Assembly (NCBI GenBank): GCA_963741055.1
Contig: CAVUGU010000031.1
Span: 1-64,000, forward strand
Length of the DNA stretch: 64,000 nucleotides
Source of the DNA: Bog-756 sp963741055
GTDB taxonomy: Bacteria > Actinomycetota > Acidimicrobiia > Acidimicrobiales > RAAP-2
Reading direction: 5' to 3'
A program made the translations under genes and the position numbers. Shown in pieces: positions 10,288-19,551 of this stretch. Positions within the stretch are counted from its first letter, which is position 1. Each line of letters begins with the position of its first letter. Below the pieces are notes generated by a model. That model was not told where the DNA came from, ran no database searches, and saw only the letters and a program-made list of their open reading frames with translations.

Positions 10288-11676
10288 GTGCCCGACGAGG
10301 TACCGGGGGTGATCAGGAGCCAGGAGGAGTACGTCCTCCGGACGGTGGAAGAGCGCGGCATCCGCTTCGTCCAGCTCTGGTTCACCGACGTGCTCGGCAC
10401 CCCGAAGACCTTCTCGATCACCCCCGCCGAACTCGAGAACGCGCTCGACGAAGGGATGACCTTCGACGGCTCCGCGATCGACGGCTTCAGCCGGGTGCAG
10501 GAGAGCGACGTCCTCGCCCGGCCGGATGCGAGCACCTTCCAGCTCCTCCCCTGGCACGGTCACGGGCACGGGCACACCAACGGCGACGAGCCCGAAGCCG
10601 AGGTGGCCCGGGTCTTCTGCGACATCGTCGACCTCGACGGCTCCCCGTTCCAGGGCTGTCCGCGCCACGTGCTCCGCCGGACCCTCCAGCGCGCCCGCGA
10701 ACGGGGCTTCACCTTCTACGCCTCACCGGAGATCGAGTACTTCTACTTCGCCGACAGCGACCCCGGCCACCCCCCGACGACCCTCGACAGCGGCTCGTAC
10801 TTCGAGCTCACCGTCGCCGACCGGGCGAGCGACATCCGCCAGCGCACCGTGCTCACCCTCGAGGAGATGGGGATCCCGGTCGAGCACGCCCAGCACGAGG
10901 ACGCCCCGTCCCAGCACGAGATCGACCTGCGCTACACCGACGCCCTGACCATGGCCGACACCGTCATGACCGTGCGGCTGGTGGTGAAGGAGATGGCCCG
11001 CCAGCAAGGTGTGTCCGCCAGCTTCATGCCGAAGCCACTCGCCGGCGTGCAGGGCTCGGGTATGCACACCCACCTCTCGCTCTTCCGCGACGAGGCCAAC
11101 GCCTTCGTCGACACCGATCGGCCGGGGGGCCTCTCGGAGGTCGCCGAGGGATTCATCGCCGGGCTCCTCCGCCACGCCGGGGAGATCACCGCGGTGACCA
11201 ACCAGTGGGTCAACTCGTACAAGCGGCTGGTGTCGGGGTACGAGGCCCCGATCCACGTCTCGTGGGCGCGCAACAACCGGTCGGCGCTGGTGAGGGTGCC
11301 GGTCGTGAAGCCGGGCAAGCTCGAGTCGACCCGCGTCGAGTTCCGATCGCCCGACAGCGCCTGCAACCCCTACCTCGCCTTCGCGGTCATGCTGGCCGCG
11401 GGTCTCCACGGGATCGAGCAGGGCTACGAGCTCCCGCCGGAGACCGACGCCAACCTCTTCGACCTCGCGCCGGACGAGCTGATGGCGAAGGGCATCCTCC
11501 ACCTCCCCGGCACCCTCCAAGAGGCGCTCGTCCTGATGGAGACCTCCGAGCTGGTCGCCACCACTCTCGGCGACCACGTCTTCGAATGGTTCCTGCGCAA
11601 CAAGCGCGCCGAGTGGGACCTCTACCGCGCTCATGTGACCCAGTTCGAGCTCGACCGCTACCTTCCTCTGCTGTAG
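10288..11676 (+). CDS. glnA: Glutamine synthetase type I (GlnA)
   Basis: GSI enzyme of 462 aa. Seen: TDVLGTPKTFSI, the metal-binding EIEYF, QHEDAPSQHEIDLRY, SFMPKPLAGVQGSGMHTHLS, the NRSALVRVP ATP loop, and EFRSPDSACNPYLAFA. At the position where GSI-beta enzymes carry the adenylylated tyrosine (NLYDLP), this protein reads NLFDLAPDE. Control by adenylylation is therefore not expected, and the length fits a GSI-alpha-like or paralogous enzyme. The start is GTG 10288. It lies between glnII and glnR on the same strand. A GSI paralogue with another amine substrate cannot be excluded, but the motifs are standard. Confidence 0.88.
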   Translation: MPDEVPGVIRSQEEYVLRTVEERGIRFVQLWFTDVLGTPKTFSITPAELENALDEGMTFDGSAIDGFSRVQESDVLARPDASTFQLLPWHGHGHGHTNGDEPEAEVARVFCDIVDLDGSPFQGCPRHVLRRTLQRARERGFTFYASPEIEYFYFADSDPGHPPTTLDSGSYFELTVADRASDIRQRTVLTLEEMGIPVEHAQHEDAPSQHEIDLRYTDALTMADTVMTVRLVVKEMARQQGVSASFMPKPLAGVQGSGMHTHLSLFRDEANAFVDTDRPGGLSEVAEGFIAGLLRHAGEITAVTNQWVNSYKRLVSGYEAPIHVSWARNNRSALVRVPVVKPGKLESTRVEFRSPDSACNPYLAFAVMLAAGLHGIEQGYELPPETDANLFDLAPDELMAKGILHLPGTLQEALVLMETSELVATTLGDHVFEWFLRNKRAEWDLYRAHVTQFELDRYLPLL

Positions 11677-11745
11677 TTGGGCGAATTGGTCGACACGAGC
11701 GTCGAATCCGGCCTCGCCGGCAGAGCGGGAAGGGGGAGGAACACA

Positions 11746-12426
11746 GTGGAACCATTGCTGTGCTATCCCCCACAGCCGCCGGTCTCGGTGGTCGCGGTGC
11801 TCGATCGGGCCGGCTATCCCTTCGAGGGGATCGCCGGTCCGGAGGCGGCCGACGACGCGGAGCCCGAAGGCGGCTGGTCGGGTGCGGTGATCTGCAGCGG
11901 CACCGACCCGATCGGCGCGTTCCTCCTCTGCCGGCACCTGCGCAAGCGCGAGGTCCCGCTCGCACCGGTGCTCGTCGTCGTCCCTCCCGAACAGCTCGGA
12001 GAGCTCGAGTTGCGCGAGGACCTCTTCGACGACCTCTGCCTCGAGCCGGTCAATGCGGAGGAGCTCACCGCCCGGCTCGCGCACCTCTTCTGGCGGACCG
12101 GAAAGGGCCTCCGCCCCGACCTGATCGAGCACGGGCCGCTCGTGCTCAATCTCGAGACGTACCAGGCGGCGGTGGCCGGGAAGGTGCTCGACCTCACCTA
12201 CATGGAGTACGAGTTGCTCAGGTTCCTCAGCGCCCGACCGGGGAAGGTGTTCACCCGCGAGACGCTGCTCAGCAGGGTGTGGGGCTACGAGTACTACGGA
12301 GGCGCGCGCACTGTCGACGTCCACGTGCGGAGGCTCCGCGCCAAGCTCGGCGAGGAGCACGCGCACCTCATCCAGACGGTGCGGTCGGTCGGCTACCGCT
12401 TCGGTCAGACCAGCTGGATGCCTTGA
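11746..12426 (+). CDS. glnR: GlnR-like nitrogen regulator (OmpR-type winged helix)
   Basis: About 226 aa. The C-terminal winged helix is very close to GlnR: LDLTYMEYELLRFLSARPG, VFTRETLLSRVWGYEYYG, GARTVDVHVRRLRAKLG and TVRSVGYRFG. The N-terminal receiver-like half is degenerate. Where a receiver has its phospho-Asp, this one has AVICSGTDPIGAF, so phosphorylation control is unlikely, in line with the known phosphorylation-independent behaviour of GlnR. GTG 11746 has AGGGGGAGGA ideally placed upstream; the open frame extends further but without a ribosome site. It follows glnA by 69 bases, so it probably regulates this block. Confidence 0.85.
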   Translation: MEPLLCYPPQPPVSVVAVLDRAGYPFEGIAGPEAADDAEPEGGWSGAVICSGTDPIGAFLLCRHLRKREVPLAPVLVVVPPEQLGELELREDLFDDLCLEPVNAEELTARLAHLFWRTGKGLRPDLIEHGPLVLNLETYQAAVAGKVLDLTYMEYELLRFLSARPGKVFTRETLLSRVWGYEYYGGARTVDVHVRRLRAKLGEEHAHLIQTVRSVGYRFGQTSWMP

Positions 12427-12445
12427 GCGGCGCGCCCCTCGGGTT

Positions 12446-12814
12446 TCAGCGCCCCTCGAGGTAGGCCCAGACCTCGACTTCGACGAGCGCGCCGAGGGGG
12501 AGCCCGGCAACCGCCACCATCGAGCGGGCCGGGCGGAAGTCCCCGAAGAAGGCAACGTACGCTTCGTTGACCGCGGCCGCGTCGGCCATGTCGGTGAGGA
12601 AGACCGTCGTCTTGACCACCTCGGCGCGAGTGGCCCCGTGACCCCGCAAGAGACCCTCCGCGTTGGCGAGCGCGGCGCTGAGTTGGCCGGCGGCGCCACC
12701 GTCGACGAAGGTCGGTGCTTCGCCCGGCTCGGAACGGAGACCGAGCTGGCCCGAGCAGATCAGCCAAGGTCCCGCGGTCACGATCGGGGAGTACGGACCC
12801 ATGGCAGTGCTCAT
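12446..12814 (-). CDS. ridA: RidA family protein (enamine/imine deaminase)
   Basis: 122 aa, the usual size. Family features: MGPYSPIVTAGPWLICSGQLG, QLSAALANAEGLLRGHGAT, VVKTTVFLTDMADAAAVN, and the active-site arginine and glutamate in RSMVAVAGLPLGALVEVE. RidA proteins hydrolyse reactive 2-aminoacrylate and related imines. ATG 12814 is a clear start, preceded on its strand by CCGAGAGCGAGGAGCACCG, which holds a GAGGAG ribosome site. It is convergent with glnR. Confidence 0.92.
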   Translation of the reverse strand: MSTAMGPYSPIVTAGPWLICSGQLGLRSEPGEAPTFVDGGAAGQLSAALANAEGLLRGHGATRAEVVKTTVFLTDMADAAAVNEAYVAFFGDFRPARSMVAVAGLPLGALVEVEVWAYLEGR

Positions 12815-12869
12815 CGGTGCTCCTCGCTCTCGGTGCGGCTCTGCGGACAGCGTCAGCCTAGGCAGCAGA

Positions 12870-14508
12870 TCAGCGGCGACCGCCGCCCGAACGGTCGGTC
12901 GGCCACGTCGGTGGCGCGCCGTCGGCGAGCCACCGGGCCGCTGCGACCGCGGCGAACACCGCGTCCGATCCGTTGACGGCACGTTCTCCCGACCGAATCG
13001 ATCGTCACCTCGACACGTGGCATCGCACGTGCCTGGAGGATGCCGAACGACCGGATGGTGAGGTCGCGCACCTCACCCTGGTCGTCGACGGAGATGCCCT
13101 CCGAACGCACCAGGCCGAGGGCTTGGTGCGCGGCACCGATGCAGAACGAGCGCAGGACGACGTCGTCGCCGGCCGGACCCGCGTCGACGACGATCTCGAT
13201 CGAGCCGTCGGAGCGGCAGGTGGCCACCGCCCGACCGCCGGTCGGTCCGGTCACCTCGACCGGAACGTCGGTCTGCCGCTCGCCACAGATCGCGCCGTGG
13301 CGCGCCGGCGACCGACAGCGCGGCCGCTTCCGCCCACACCGCCGCACGGGGATCGAGGGAGAGGGGCGGTCCGGGCAACCCAACCTGTTCGAGGACGACG
13401 CCCGGCGCGGTCCTCGCGACTCGGTCGACGAGTGCTCGGCCCACTCGTCGGGAGGAAAGCCCCCCGCAGTGGGTGCGCCGACCCGGAGCACACCCGATCC
13501 GTCCGGCCGCACCCCTCCCGCGACCGGCGGCCGCTTCGGGCCGAGACGGACGACGTCCTCTCGCGACCAGAGGACGCGAACCGCTTCACCGCGTTCGTTC
13601 GCCAGTCTCGAGGCGTCGGCTTCGACCGGCGAGTGACGCTTCCCGCCGAAGGCCCCGCCGTTCGCGCAGGCCGACCGCGGGTGCGCCGCCCGGTACGCAC
13701 CACGAGGCGTCCGGCTCGAGGTACGCCGGCTCCGCCCAGGTCGTGCGCAAGCTGAGCGCCCAGTCCCCGGCCGGGACCTCGATGGGGTGGTGAAGAGCTG
13801 CCGGGCTGCTCCGGCCCTGGACCCGCGCGGCCGCGCGCCTCGCCTCGGCCGGCGACGCGGCGACCGCGAAGCCCCCACTCGAACTTGGCACCGCGACCGA
13901 CGCGTCCGAGCGGGGTGGTGTCGTCGGCGAAGCCGGCCAGACCGAGCACGACGTCGGTCCCGACCCGCTGCACCGCACCACCCTCGAGCGTCGCCCGAGC
14001 CCCCGCGGCCTCGAGGTCCCGATTCGAGTCGGAGGATGCGCAAGGCTCCTCTTCGTCGCGGACGATGCGGGCCGCCTCCTCGATGGTCTGCCAACCCGTG
14101 CACCGGCAGAGGTGCGCGAGGAGTGCGCGCTCCACCTGATCTTCGGTGACGGAGGTTCGGCGAGCTGCCGGAACGACCCTCGGCCGCGAGCCGCATGACG
14201 ATCCCCGGCGTGCAGAACCCGCACTGGCTCCCGCCGGAGGCGAGAAGGGCTTCGGCCCACGCGGTGCGAACCTCGTCGGCAAGCCCTTCGAGGGTGGTCA
14301 CCTCGCGGCCGCCGACCCTTCGAAGAGGGGTCACGCAGGCCACCCGGGGGACACCGTCGACCCAGACCGTGCAGCAACCGCACTGGCCCTGGGGGCTGCA
14401 CCCGTCCTTCACCGAGCGGAGCCGGAGCCGCTCGCGCAGCAGGTCGAGCAGGGTCGAACCGTCGTCGGGGGCTTCGACGTCCGCGCCGTTGACGCGGAGG
14501 CGGATCAG
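12870..14508 (-). CDS. Fused 2Fe-2S / molybdopterin-binding oxidoreductase, short and multiply frameshifted
   Basis: The N-terminal half is a CoxS/XdhC-type 2Fe-2S subunit: SVKDGCSPQGQCGCCTVWVDG (plant-type cluster cysteines), then SQCGFCTPGIVMRLAAEG and HLCRCTGWQTIEEAARI (second cluster). It continues without a separate start into pieces of the large molybdopterin subunit: LHHPIEVPAGDWALSLRTTW, ACANGGAFGGKRHSPVEAD (the GGFGGK cofactor loop), and an end at WLADGAPPTWPTD. At most about 540 aa in all, so the large-subunit part is only about half the usual length. Several frame steps occur (near 14130, 13900, 13700, 13460, 13300, 12985). Only non-standard starts (CTG 14508) include the first beta strand LRVNGADVE. 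Confidence 0.6.
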
Positions 14509-14512
14509 CGGA

Positions 14513-14878
14513 TCAGCTGAAGGAGGAACCGCAGCCGCAGGTCCGGCTCGCGTTGGGGTTGGTCACGTGGAAACCCGCGTCCTGGAGCCCGTCGTTGTAG
14601 TCGAGGACCGAACCCTTCAACAGGTCGGCGCTCGTCGGGTCCACGACGACCTTCACGGTGCCGAATTCCCTGACCACGTCGTCGTCCGCCACGTCGGTGT
14701 CGAAGAACATCTCGTAGCTGAAGCCCGAGCATCCTCCCGGCCGGACCGCCACCCGCAACGAGAGGTCCTCGGCGTCCTCCTGGGCGAGCAACTCGGCGAC
14801 CTTCGCGGCCGCGCCATCGGTGAGCGTCACCGGGCTGGGCTTGCTCCCGATGCTGACGTTCTGCATGGTGGTGCTCAT
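14513..14878 (-). CDS. A-type iron-sulfur carrier (HesB/IscA/ErpA family)
   Basis: 121 aa. It carries the three conserved cysteines of A-type carriers: one in RPGGCSGFSYEMFFD and two in the C-terminal RTCGCGSSFS. The family receives Fe-S clusters from a scaffold and hands them to apo-enzymes. ATG 14878 has GGGAGGAAG eight bases upstream. It is divergent from mrp, another Fe-S protein, and immediately upstream of a 2Fe-2S enzyme on the same strand, so the context fits cluster delivery. Confidence 0.92.
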   Translation of the reverse strand: MSTTMQNVSIGSKPSPVTLTDGAAAKVAELLAQEDAEDLSLRVAVRPGGCSGFSYEMFFDTDVADDDVVREFGTVKVVVDPTSADLLKGSVLDYNDGLQDAGFHVTNPNASRTCGCGSSFS

Positions 14879-15078
14879 CGAGCTTCCTCCCGAAATCATG
14901 GCTCGTCCGACAGGCGACGACCGGCTTCCCCGGTCGATTGGCCTCGCACCAGCGTACCCGCGCCCGTCGTGGGTCGATGCCTCGCTCGAAGTGACCGCCC
15001 GCCCCACCGACGCGACCCACCGGGCGCCGGTCGGCGAACGTCTCGACGACGTTCGGGTCGTTTCCGGGGGCGGACCGG

Positions 15079-15084
15079 TAGAAT
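15079..15084 (+). promoter_or_regulatory. -10 element for a leaderless mrp transcript
   Basis: TAGAAT is followed by seven bases and then the GTG of mrp. A transcript starting at the usual distance would begin on the start codon itself. No ribosome-binding site lies before the GTG, which fits leaderless initiation. A matching -35 is not clear. Confidence 0.5.
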
Positions 15085-15091
15085 TCCGCAG

Positions 15092-16297
15092 GTGACCAGG
15101 GCTGACACCACCGATCGGCCCGTCCCCGACGATCGAGCCGGGTCGGCGACGACCAACCTGACCGTGGACGCGGTCCGCGCCGCGCTGCACGGCGTGGTCG
15201 ACCCCGAGCTCGGCGCCGACATCGTCGAGCTCGGCATGGTGACCGACCTGTCGGTCACGGGTGGCGCGGTGGAGGTCGAGATCGCGCTCACCGTCGCCGG
15301 CTGTCCGCTGCGAACCCAGATCCACCAGGACGTGGAGACCCGGGTCGGCTCGCTGCCAGGAGTCGAGTCGGTGTCGGTCCGCACCGGGGTGATGGACCCG
15401 GACCGGCGGAAGGAGGTCATGGCCAGGGCGCGCTTCCTCGCTCGTGACGCGGCGCCGGCGACCGACATCCCCGACACGGCCCGGGTGGTCGCGGTCGCCT
15501 CGGGCAAAGGAGGCGTCGGCAAGAGTTCGGTGACGGTGAACCTGGCCGTCGCCATGGCACGCCGCGGCCTGACCGTCGGGATCCTCGACGCGGACATCTG
15601 GGGTTTCTCGGTTCCGCGCCTGCTCGGGATGGAGGGGGACATCGAAGCCCGCGACAAGAAGATGGTGCCGCTCGAGCGACGGGTCGGCGACGGGATCCTC
15701 CGCGTGCTCTCGATGGGATTCCTCGCCGACGAGGAGAACGCGATCATGTGGCGCGGCTTGATCCTCAACCGGGCGGTCCAGCAGTTCGTCGAGGACGTGC
15801 ACTGGGGCGATCTCTCCTACCTCCTGATCGACATGCCACCGGGCACCGGGGACGTCCAGATGGGCCTCGCTCGGATGCTGCCGCGCACCGAGGTCGTGAT
15901 CGTCACCACTCCGCCGGTCGCTGCCCAGAAGGTCGCCGCCAGGACCGCGGACATGGCTCGCAAGGGCTACCTCCGAGTTGCGGGCGTGATCGAGAACATG
16001 AGCGACTTCACCTGCGAGCACGGCGAGAGCTACGCCCTGTTCGGATCCGGAGGCGGTGAGCGTCTGGCGACCGACATCGGCGTCCCGCTGATCGGCCGGA
16101 TCCCACTTCATCCCTCGGTGAGTGCAGGCGGCGACGCCGGTACGCCGGTCGCCCTCGACGAAGGACCGCTGCGAGCGGTGTTCGACGAGATCGCAGAGAC
16201 CGTCGTCACGACGATCGCGCCGATCACCGCCATGGACGGGTGTAGCGCGAGGCTCCTCGAACGAGTGGAGGCCGCCGTCGAGGCCGGGGAGCCCTGA
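15092..16297 (+). CDS. mrp: Mrp/NBP35 family iron-sulfur carrier ATPase
   Basis: 401 aa. The N-terminal MIP18-like (DUF59) domain covers roughly residues 23-100 (VVDPELGADIVELGMVTDL). The deviant Walker A motif SGKGGVGKSSVTVNLAVAM follows, then LDADIWGFSVPRLLGM, LIDMPPGTGDVQMGLARM (switch/Walker B), and VIENMSDFTCEHGESYALFG. The last motif has Cys-x-His in place of the CxxC of many Mrp proteins, which is common in actinobacteria. The family helps assemble Fe-S clusters. It is divergent from the A-type carrier gene. GTG 15092 is chosen from the start of homology and the -10 position. Confidence 0.93.
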   Translation: MTRADTTDRPVPDDRAGSATTNLTVDAVRAALHGVVDPELGADIVELGMVTDLSVTGGAVEVEIALTVAGCPLRTQIHQDVETRVGSLPGVESVSVRTGVMDPDRRKEVMARARFLARDAAPATDIPDTARVVAVASGKGGVGKSSVTVNLAVAMARRGLTVGILDADIWGFSVPRLLGMEGDIEARDKKMVPLERRVGDGILRVLSMGFLADEENAIMWRGLILNRAVQQFVEDVHWGDLSYLLIDMPPGTGDVQMGLARMLPRTEVVIVTTPPVAAQKVAARTADMARKGYLRVAGVIENMSDFTCEHGESYALFGSGGGERLATDIGVPLIGRIPLHPSVSAGGDAGTPVALDEGPLRAVFDEIAETVVTTIAPITAMDGCSARLLERVEAAVEAGEP

Positions 16298-16325
16298 GCC
16301 GGCAGATCTTCGAGAAGGTCGGAGT

Positions 16326-17226
16326 TCAGACGATGCCGAGCTCCGGACCCCACACGGTCCGGGTGGCCTCACCGAGGTCGGGGTCGAGCTGTGCGCCGGT
16401 CGCATCGAGGTCGGCCCGGGCCTCCTCGTAACCGGAGTCGCCCGGGCGCAGGATCACCAGGTTCCCGTCCTCGAAGAGGACGATCGGGAGGATCGTCTGG
16501 ACTTCGGTGACACCGGATGCCCAGGCCATCACCTCGTCGGTGGACGTGCAGCCGGCGATCGAGGTGAGGTTGGCGACCGTCGGCGGAAGCAGGACCGTCT
16601 CGAGGGCGGCGTGACGTTCGAGCGCCTCCTCCGGACGCACCCAGTCGGTCGCGATGGTCTCCCCGGCGTCGTGTCGGGCGGTCTGCCCGAGTGGCGCCGC
16701 AGTGATGAAGAACCGGGTGTCGTACCGGCGCGGCGAGACCTCCGGCGTGATCCAGTGGCTCACGTAGTACATCTCGTCGGCCGCGAGGACGAGGCCTTCG
16801 TCATGGCAGATCTCCGGGAGGGTCGTGTGCCCCTCGATCAGCGCCCGTCGTCGGCGCTCGAACCTCGCCGCGGTCTCGGGGTCGGAGGTGTCGAGCAGCT
16901 CGCCGGCGCCGGAGCCGTCCTGGTGACGCCCGACGAGCACGCCGGACTCCTCGAAGCACTCGCGTAAGGCCGCCACCCAGAAGGCGAGCCCGCACTCGTC
17001 GACGCCGAGCAGACTGCTCGCTTGCTCGTCGCTCCTTCCGCGGCAGAGCGCGATCGCCTCTGACGAGCGATCGGCGGGGTCGAGCGACCCCCCGGGGAAG
17101 ACGTACGCACCGGCGACGAACTCGGAAGCGAGGTTGCGGCGCAGCATGCACACCTCGACGCCGGGTGGGCGCGCTGACGTCGCGGACGAGCATGACCGTC
17201 GCGGCATCTCTCGGAGTGACGACCAT
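16326..17226 (-). CDS. NUDIX hydrolase (NUDT19-like), frameshifted near the start
   Basis: About 300 aa. It begins VVTPRDAATVMLVRDVS, then GVEVCMLRRNLASEFVAGAY and VFPGGSLDPADRS. The NUDIX box core is AALRECFEESGVLVG (REcxEExG with Mg2+-binding glutamates), separated from the GG by a longer insert as in the NUDT19/CoA-hydrolase branch. A C-terminal helical region follows. Members hydrolyse nucleoside diphosphate-linked compounds such as CoA esters; the substrate here is unknown. One +1 frame step at about 17166-17178 (AGCGCGCCCACCC) separates the first 20 residues from the rest. Confidence 0.83.
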
Positions 17227-17277
17227 CGGATGCAGGCTACCGCCAGTGTCTCGACAGCCACTCGGGCGCTCCGCGGT

Positions 17278-18231
17278 TCACGCAGGGTTCACGCGGGCGC
17301 GGGCGGTCGTGTCGCGTCCGCGCGCGTCGACCAGCGCGCTGATCACCAGCTCGCGAAAGGCCGCGGGGTCGGCGATCGGCCAGGCGTGCGGACCTTCGAT
17401 CACCACCCCTTCCACACCGGCGGCGCGGCGAAGGTCGTCGAAGGCCGAGCGCGGGACCAATCCGTCGCGATCGGACCACGAGACCGAGACCGGGATCCCC
17501 GAGTCGGCGATCGACCGGACCTCCTCGACCAGGTCGGCCCGGCGGATGAACTCGCCGGCGCGGATCATGCCGAGCGGGTTGACCAACAGATTCATCGCGA
17601 AGTCCTCGAGCAAGGTCGGGAGCAGGCGGAACCGCCGCGGCGTCGAGAGCAGGTCTCCGGTGAAATGGCGGGTCCAATCCCAGAACGGGCGCTGCACCAT
17701 GGTGCGGACCTCGTTCGGGAACAGAGCCCAGGTCGGGCTCCCGACCGCGTTGGCCAGCAAGAGGGAGGCCACCCGGTCCGGCTGCGCATGAGTGAACGCG
17801 GTGGCGACGCCACCTCCGAACGAATGGCCGGCGACAAGAGCGACCTTCTCCTCGCCGACCGCGTCGAGGAAGCGGCCGACCCACCGGCCGTAGCCGGCGA
17901 AGCTCCGATCCTCCGCGTCGAGCTCGGTCGTCCCGCCGAACCCGGGAAGCGAGGGCGCGTACACACGGCAGCCGGCGTCGGCCATGGCACGGATCGCCTC
18001 GCGGTACGAGTTGGGTCGCAGACCCCATCCGTGAAGGAAGATCGCCCGTGGCCCTTGCCCGACCACCGCGTAACGAACCCGGTGCCCGTCGACGCTGGTG
18101 GTACGCCACGCGAGGAGAAGCGGGTCGGCCAGGGGAGTGGCCGAGGGTGGCGACGGCTCGGCGCGTTCCGGCGAGGGATCGGTCCCGACGAGCTTCTCTG
18201 GCTCGGCGTGCTCTTCCGGCTCGGCCAACAT
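17278..18231 (-). CDS. Alpha/beta-fold hydrolase
   Basis: 317 aa, intact. The first 40 residues are acidic and proline-rich (HAEPEKLVGTDPSPERAEP). The fold then shows the oxyanion HG motif FLHGWGLRPNSY, the nucleophile elbow VAGHSFGGGVA (Ser), the acid in VSWSDRDGLVP, and the catalytic His in VIEGPHAWPIADP. The reaction is unknown (esterase or lactonase type). ATG 18231 lies eight bases after TACACT (see promoter). It is divergent from the DUF929 gene. Confidence 0.87.
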   Translation of the reverse strand: MLAEPEEHAEPEKLVGTDPSPERAEPSPPSATPLADPLLLAWRTTSVDGHRVRYAVVGQGPRAIFLHGWGLRPNSYREAIRAMADAGCRVYAPSLPGFGGTTELDAEDRSFAGYGRWVGRFLDAVGEEKVALVAGHSFGGGVATAFTHAQPDRVASLLLANAVGSPTWALFPNEVRTMVQRPFWDWTRHFTGDLLSTPRRFRLLPTLLEDFAMNLLVNPLGMIRAGEFIRRADLVEEVRSIADSGIPVSVSWSDRDGLVPRSAFDDLRRAAGVEGVVIEGPHAWPIADPAAFRELVISALVDARGRDTTARARVNPA

Positions 18232-18239
18232 CGGCGGAA

Positions 18240-18245
18240 AGTGTA
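18240..18245 (-). promoter_or_regulatory. -10 element for leaderless alpha/beta hydrolase transcript
   Basis: On the minus strand TACACT is followed by eight bases and then the ATG at 18231, a spacing that puts the transcription start at or next to the start codon. No Shine-Dalgarno sequence is present. Confidence 0.45.
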
Positions 18246-18429
18246 GGGTCCTCGGCTTTCGACAGGGTCCATCGTCGCTCACACGCTCGCCCGGCCGCCG
18301 ATGCCCTGATGGGGGGCGGCCCGATCCCATCTGCCCTGGCAGTCGGATTACTCTCCTTCGGAGGAGCGGACGAGGACCGGACCGACCCGAACCGGCCCGA
18401 CCGTCGACGAAGCGGAGACCTCCCGAGTC

Positions 18430-19527
18430 ATGCCCCAGGAACAGAAGAAGCCCTCGACCGGCGGCAACAAGCCGAAGCCGCCGCCCGCACCGGCCAGAGG
18501 CAACCAGAGCGCAAGTGCGAAGGAACGCTCCAAGGCTCAGAGCCGCCCGGTCTCGACAAAGTCCCCCACGAGTAAGGCGGGGACCGCTGACGGCAAAGGC
18601 GGGAGAGCAAAGGGCGGGAACACGCCGAGGCCCGGTGCCCGGCCCGCTCAGCAAGCCACTCCCCGACGGTTCAGCGGAACGATGATCGCCTGGTTGTCGA
18701 TCGGACTGGTGGTCCTCATCGTCGCCATCGTGGTGATCGTCAGCCAGCTCGGTGGCGGCTCCACCAACACGAGCTACACGCCGACGACCCCGGCGCCGGC
18801 CTCGGTGGCCAATGCCGTGACCAACATCCCCGCTTCGGTCTACAACACCGTCGGGACCGGACCCTCGGGCACGGTGAACCCGCCGATCCTCATCCACGGC
18901 CACAGCCCGCTGGTGCTCGACGGCAAGAGCCCGTCGATCCTCTTCTACGGTGCCGAGTACTGCCCGTACTGCGCCGCCGAGCGTTGGGCCCTCACCGCCG
19001 CCCTCTCGCGCTTCGGGACCTGGTCGAACCTGGATATCACTGCTTCGTCCCAGACCGACGTCTACGCGGGGACCCACACCCTGAGCTACCGAAGCGCGTC
19101 GCTCTCCAGCCCGTACATCAACTTCCACTCGGTCGAGCAGTACACCAACATCCCCGCTTCGGGCGGGAACGGCGCCTACACCGTGCTCCAGAACCCGAGC
19201 AAGGAGGAGGCGAAGGTCATCAGCACCTTCAACAGCCCGACCTACATCCCCGGTGCGCAGCAAGGTCAGATCTCGTTCCCGTTCATCTCCATCAACAACG
19301 TCGCACTCATCTCGGGTGCGAGCTACAACCCCGGGATCCTGGCCGGGCTGTCATGGACCGACATCGCGAACGGGCTCTCCAACCCGAGCAATCCCGCCAC
19401 CCAGGCGATCGTCGGCACGGCCAACTACATCTCGGCCGCCATCTGCGCGAGCACGAAAAACGCACCCGCGTCGGTCTGCACGAGCTCGGGCGTGACGGCT
19501 GCGTCCAAAGCCCTCAAACTGAGCTGA
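18430..19527 (+). CDS. DUF929 membrane-anchored thioredoxin-like protein
   Basis: 365 aa. Residues 1-84 are cytosolic, rich in Lys/Pro/Ser and low complexity. One membrane helix spans about 85-107 (MIAWLSIGLVVLIVAIVVIV). The outside domain contains SILFYGAEYCPYCAAERWAL, a thioredoxin-like CxxC (CPYC) near residue 178, and a pair of cysteines near the C-terminus (AAICASTKNAPASVCTSS). It is typical of DUF929, which is linked to disulfide or redox chemistry at the cell surface. It is first of a three-gene set with a VKOR homologue and a second DUF929. The start is ATG 18430; no strong ribosome site. Confidence 0.87.
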   Translation: MPQEQKKPSTGGNKPKPPPAPARGNQSASAKERSKAQSRPVSTKSPTSKAGTADGKGGRAKGGNTPRPGARPAQQATPRRFSGTMIAWLSIGLVVLIVAIVVIVSQLGGGSTNTSYTPTTPAPASVANAVTNIPASVYNTVGTGPSGTVNPPILIHGHSPLVLDGKSPSILFYGAEYCPYCAAERWALTAALSRFGTWSNLDITASSQTDVYAGTHTLSYRSASLSSPYINFHSVEQYTNIPASGGNGAYTVLQNPSKEEAKVISTFNSPTYIPGAQQGQISFPFISINNVALISGASYNPGILAGLSWTDIANGLSNPSNPATQAIVGTANYISAAICASTKNAPASVCTSSGVTAASKALKLS

Positions 19528-19551
19528 CCGGAACGACGAGGTCGGAAGGCC

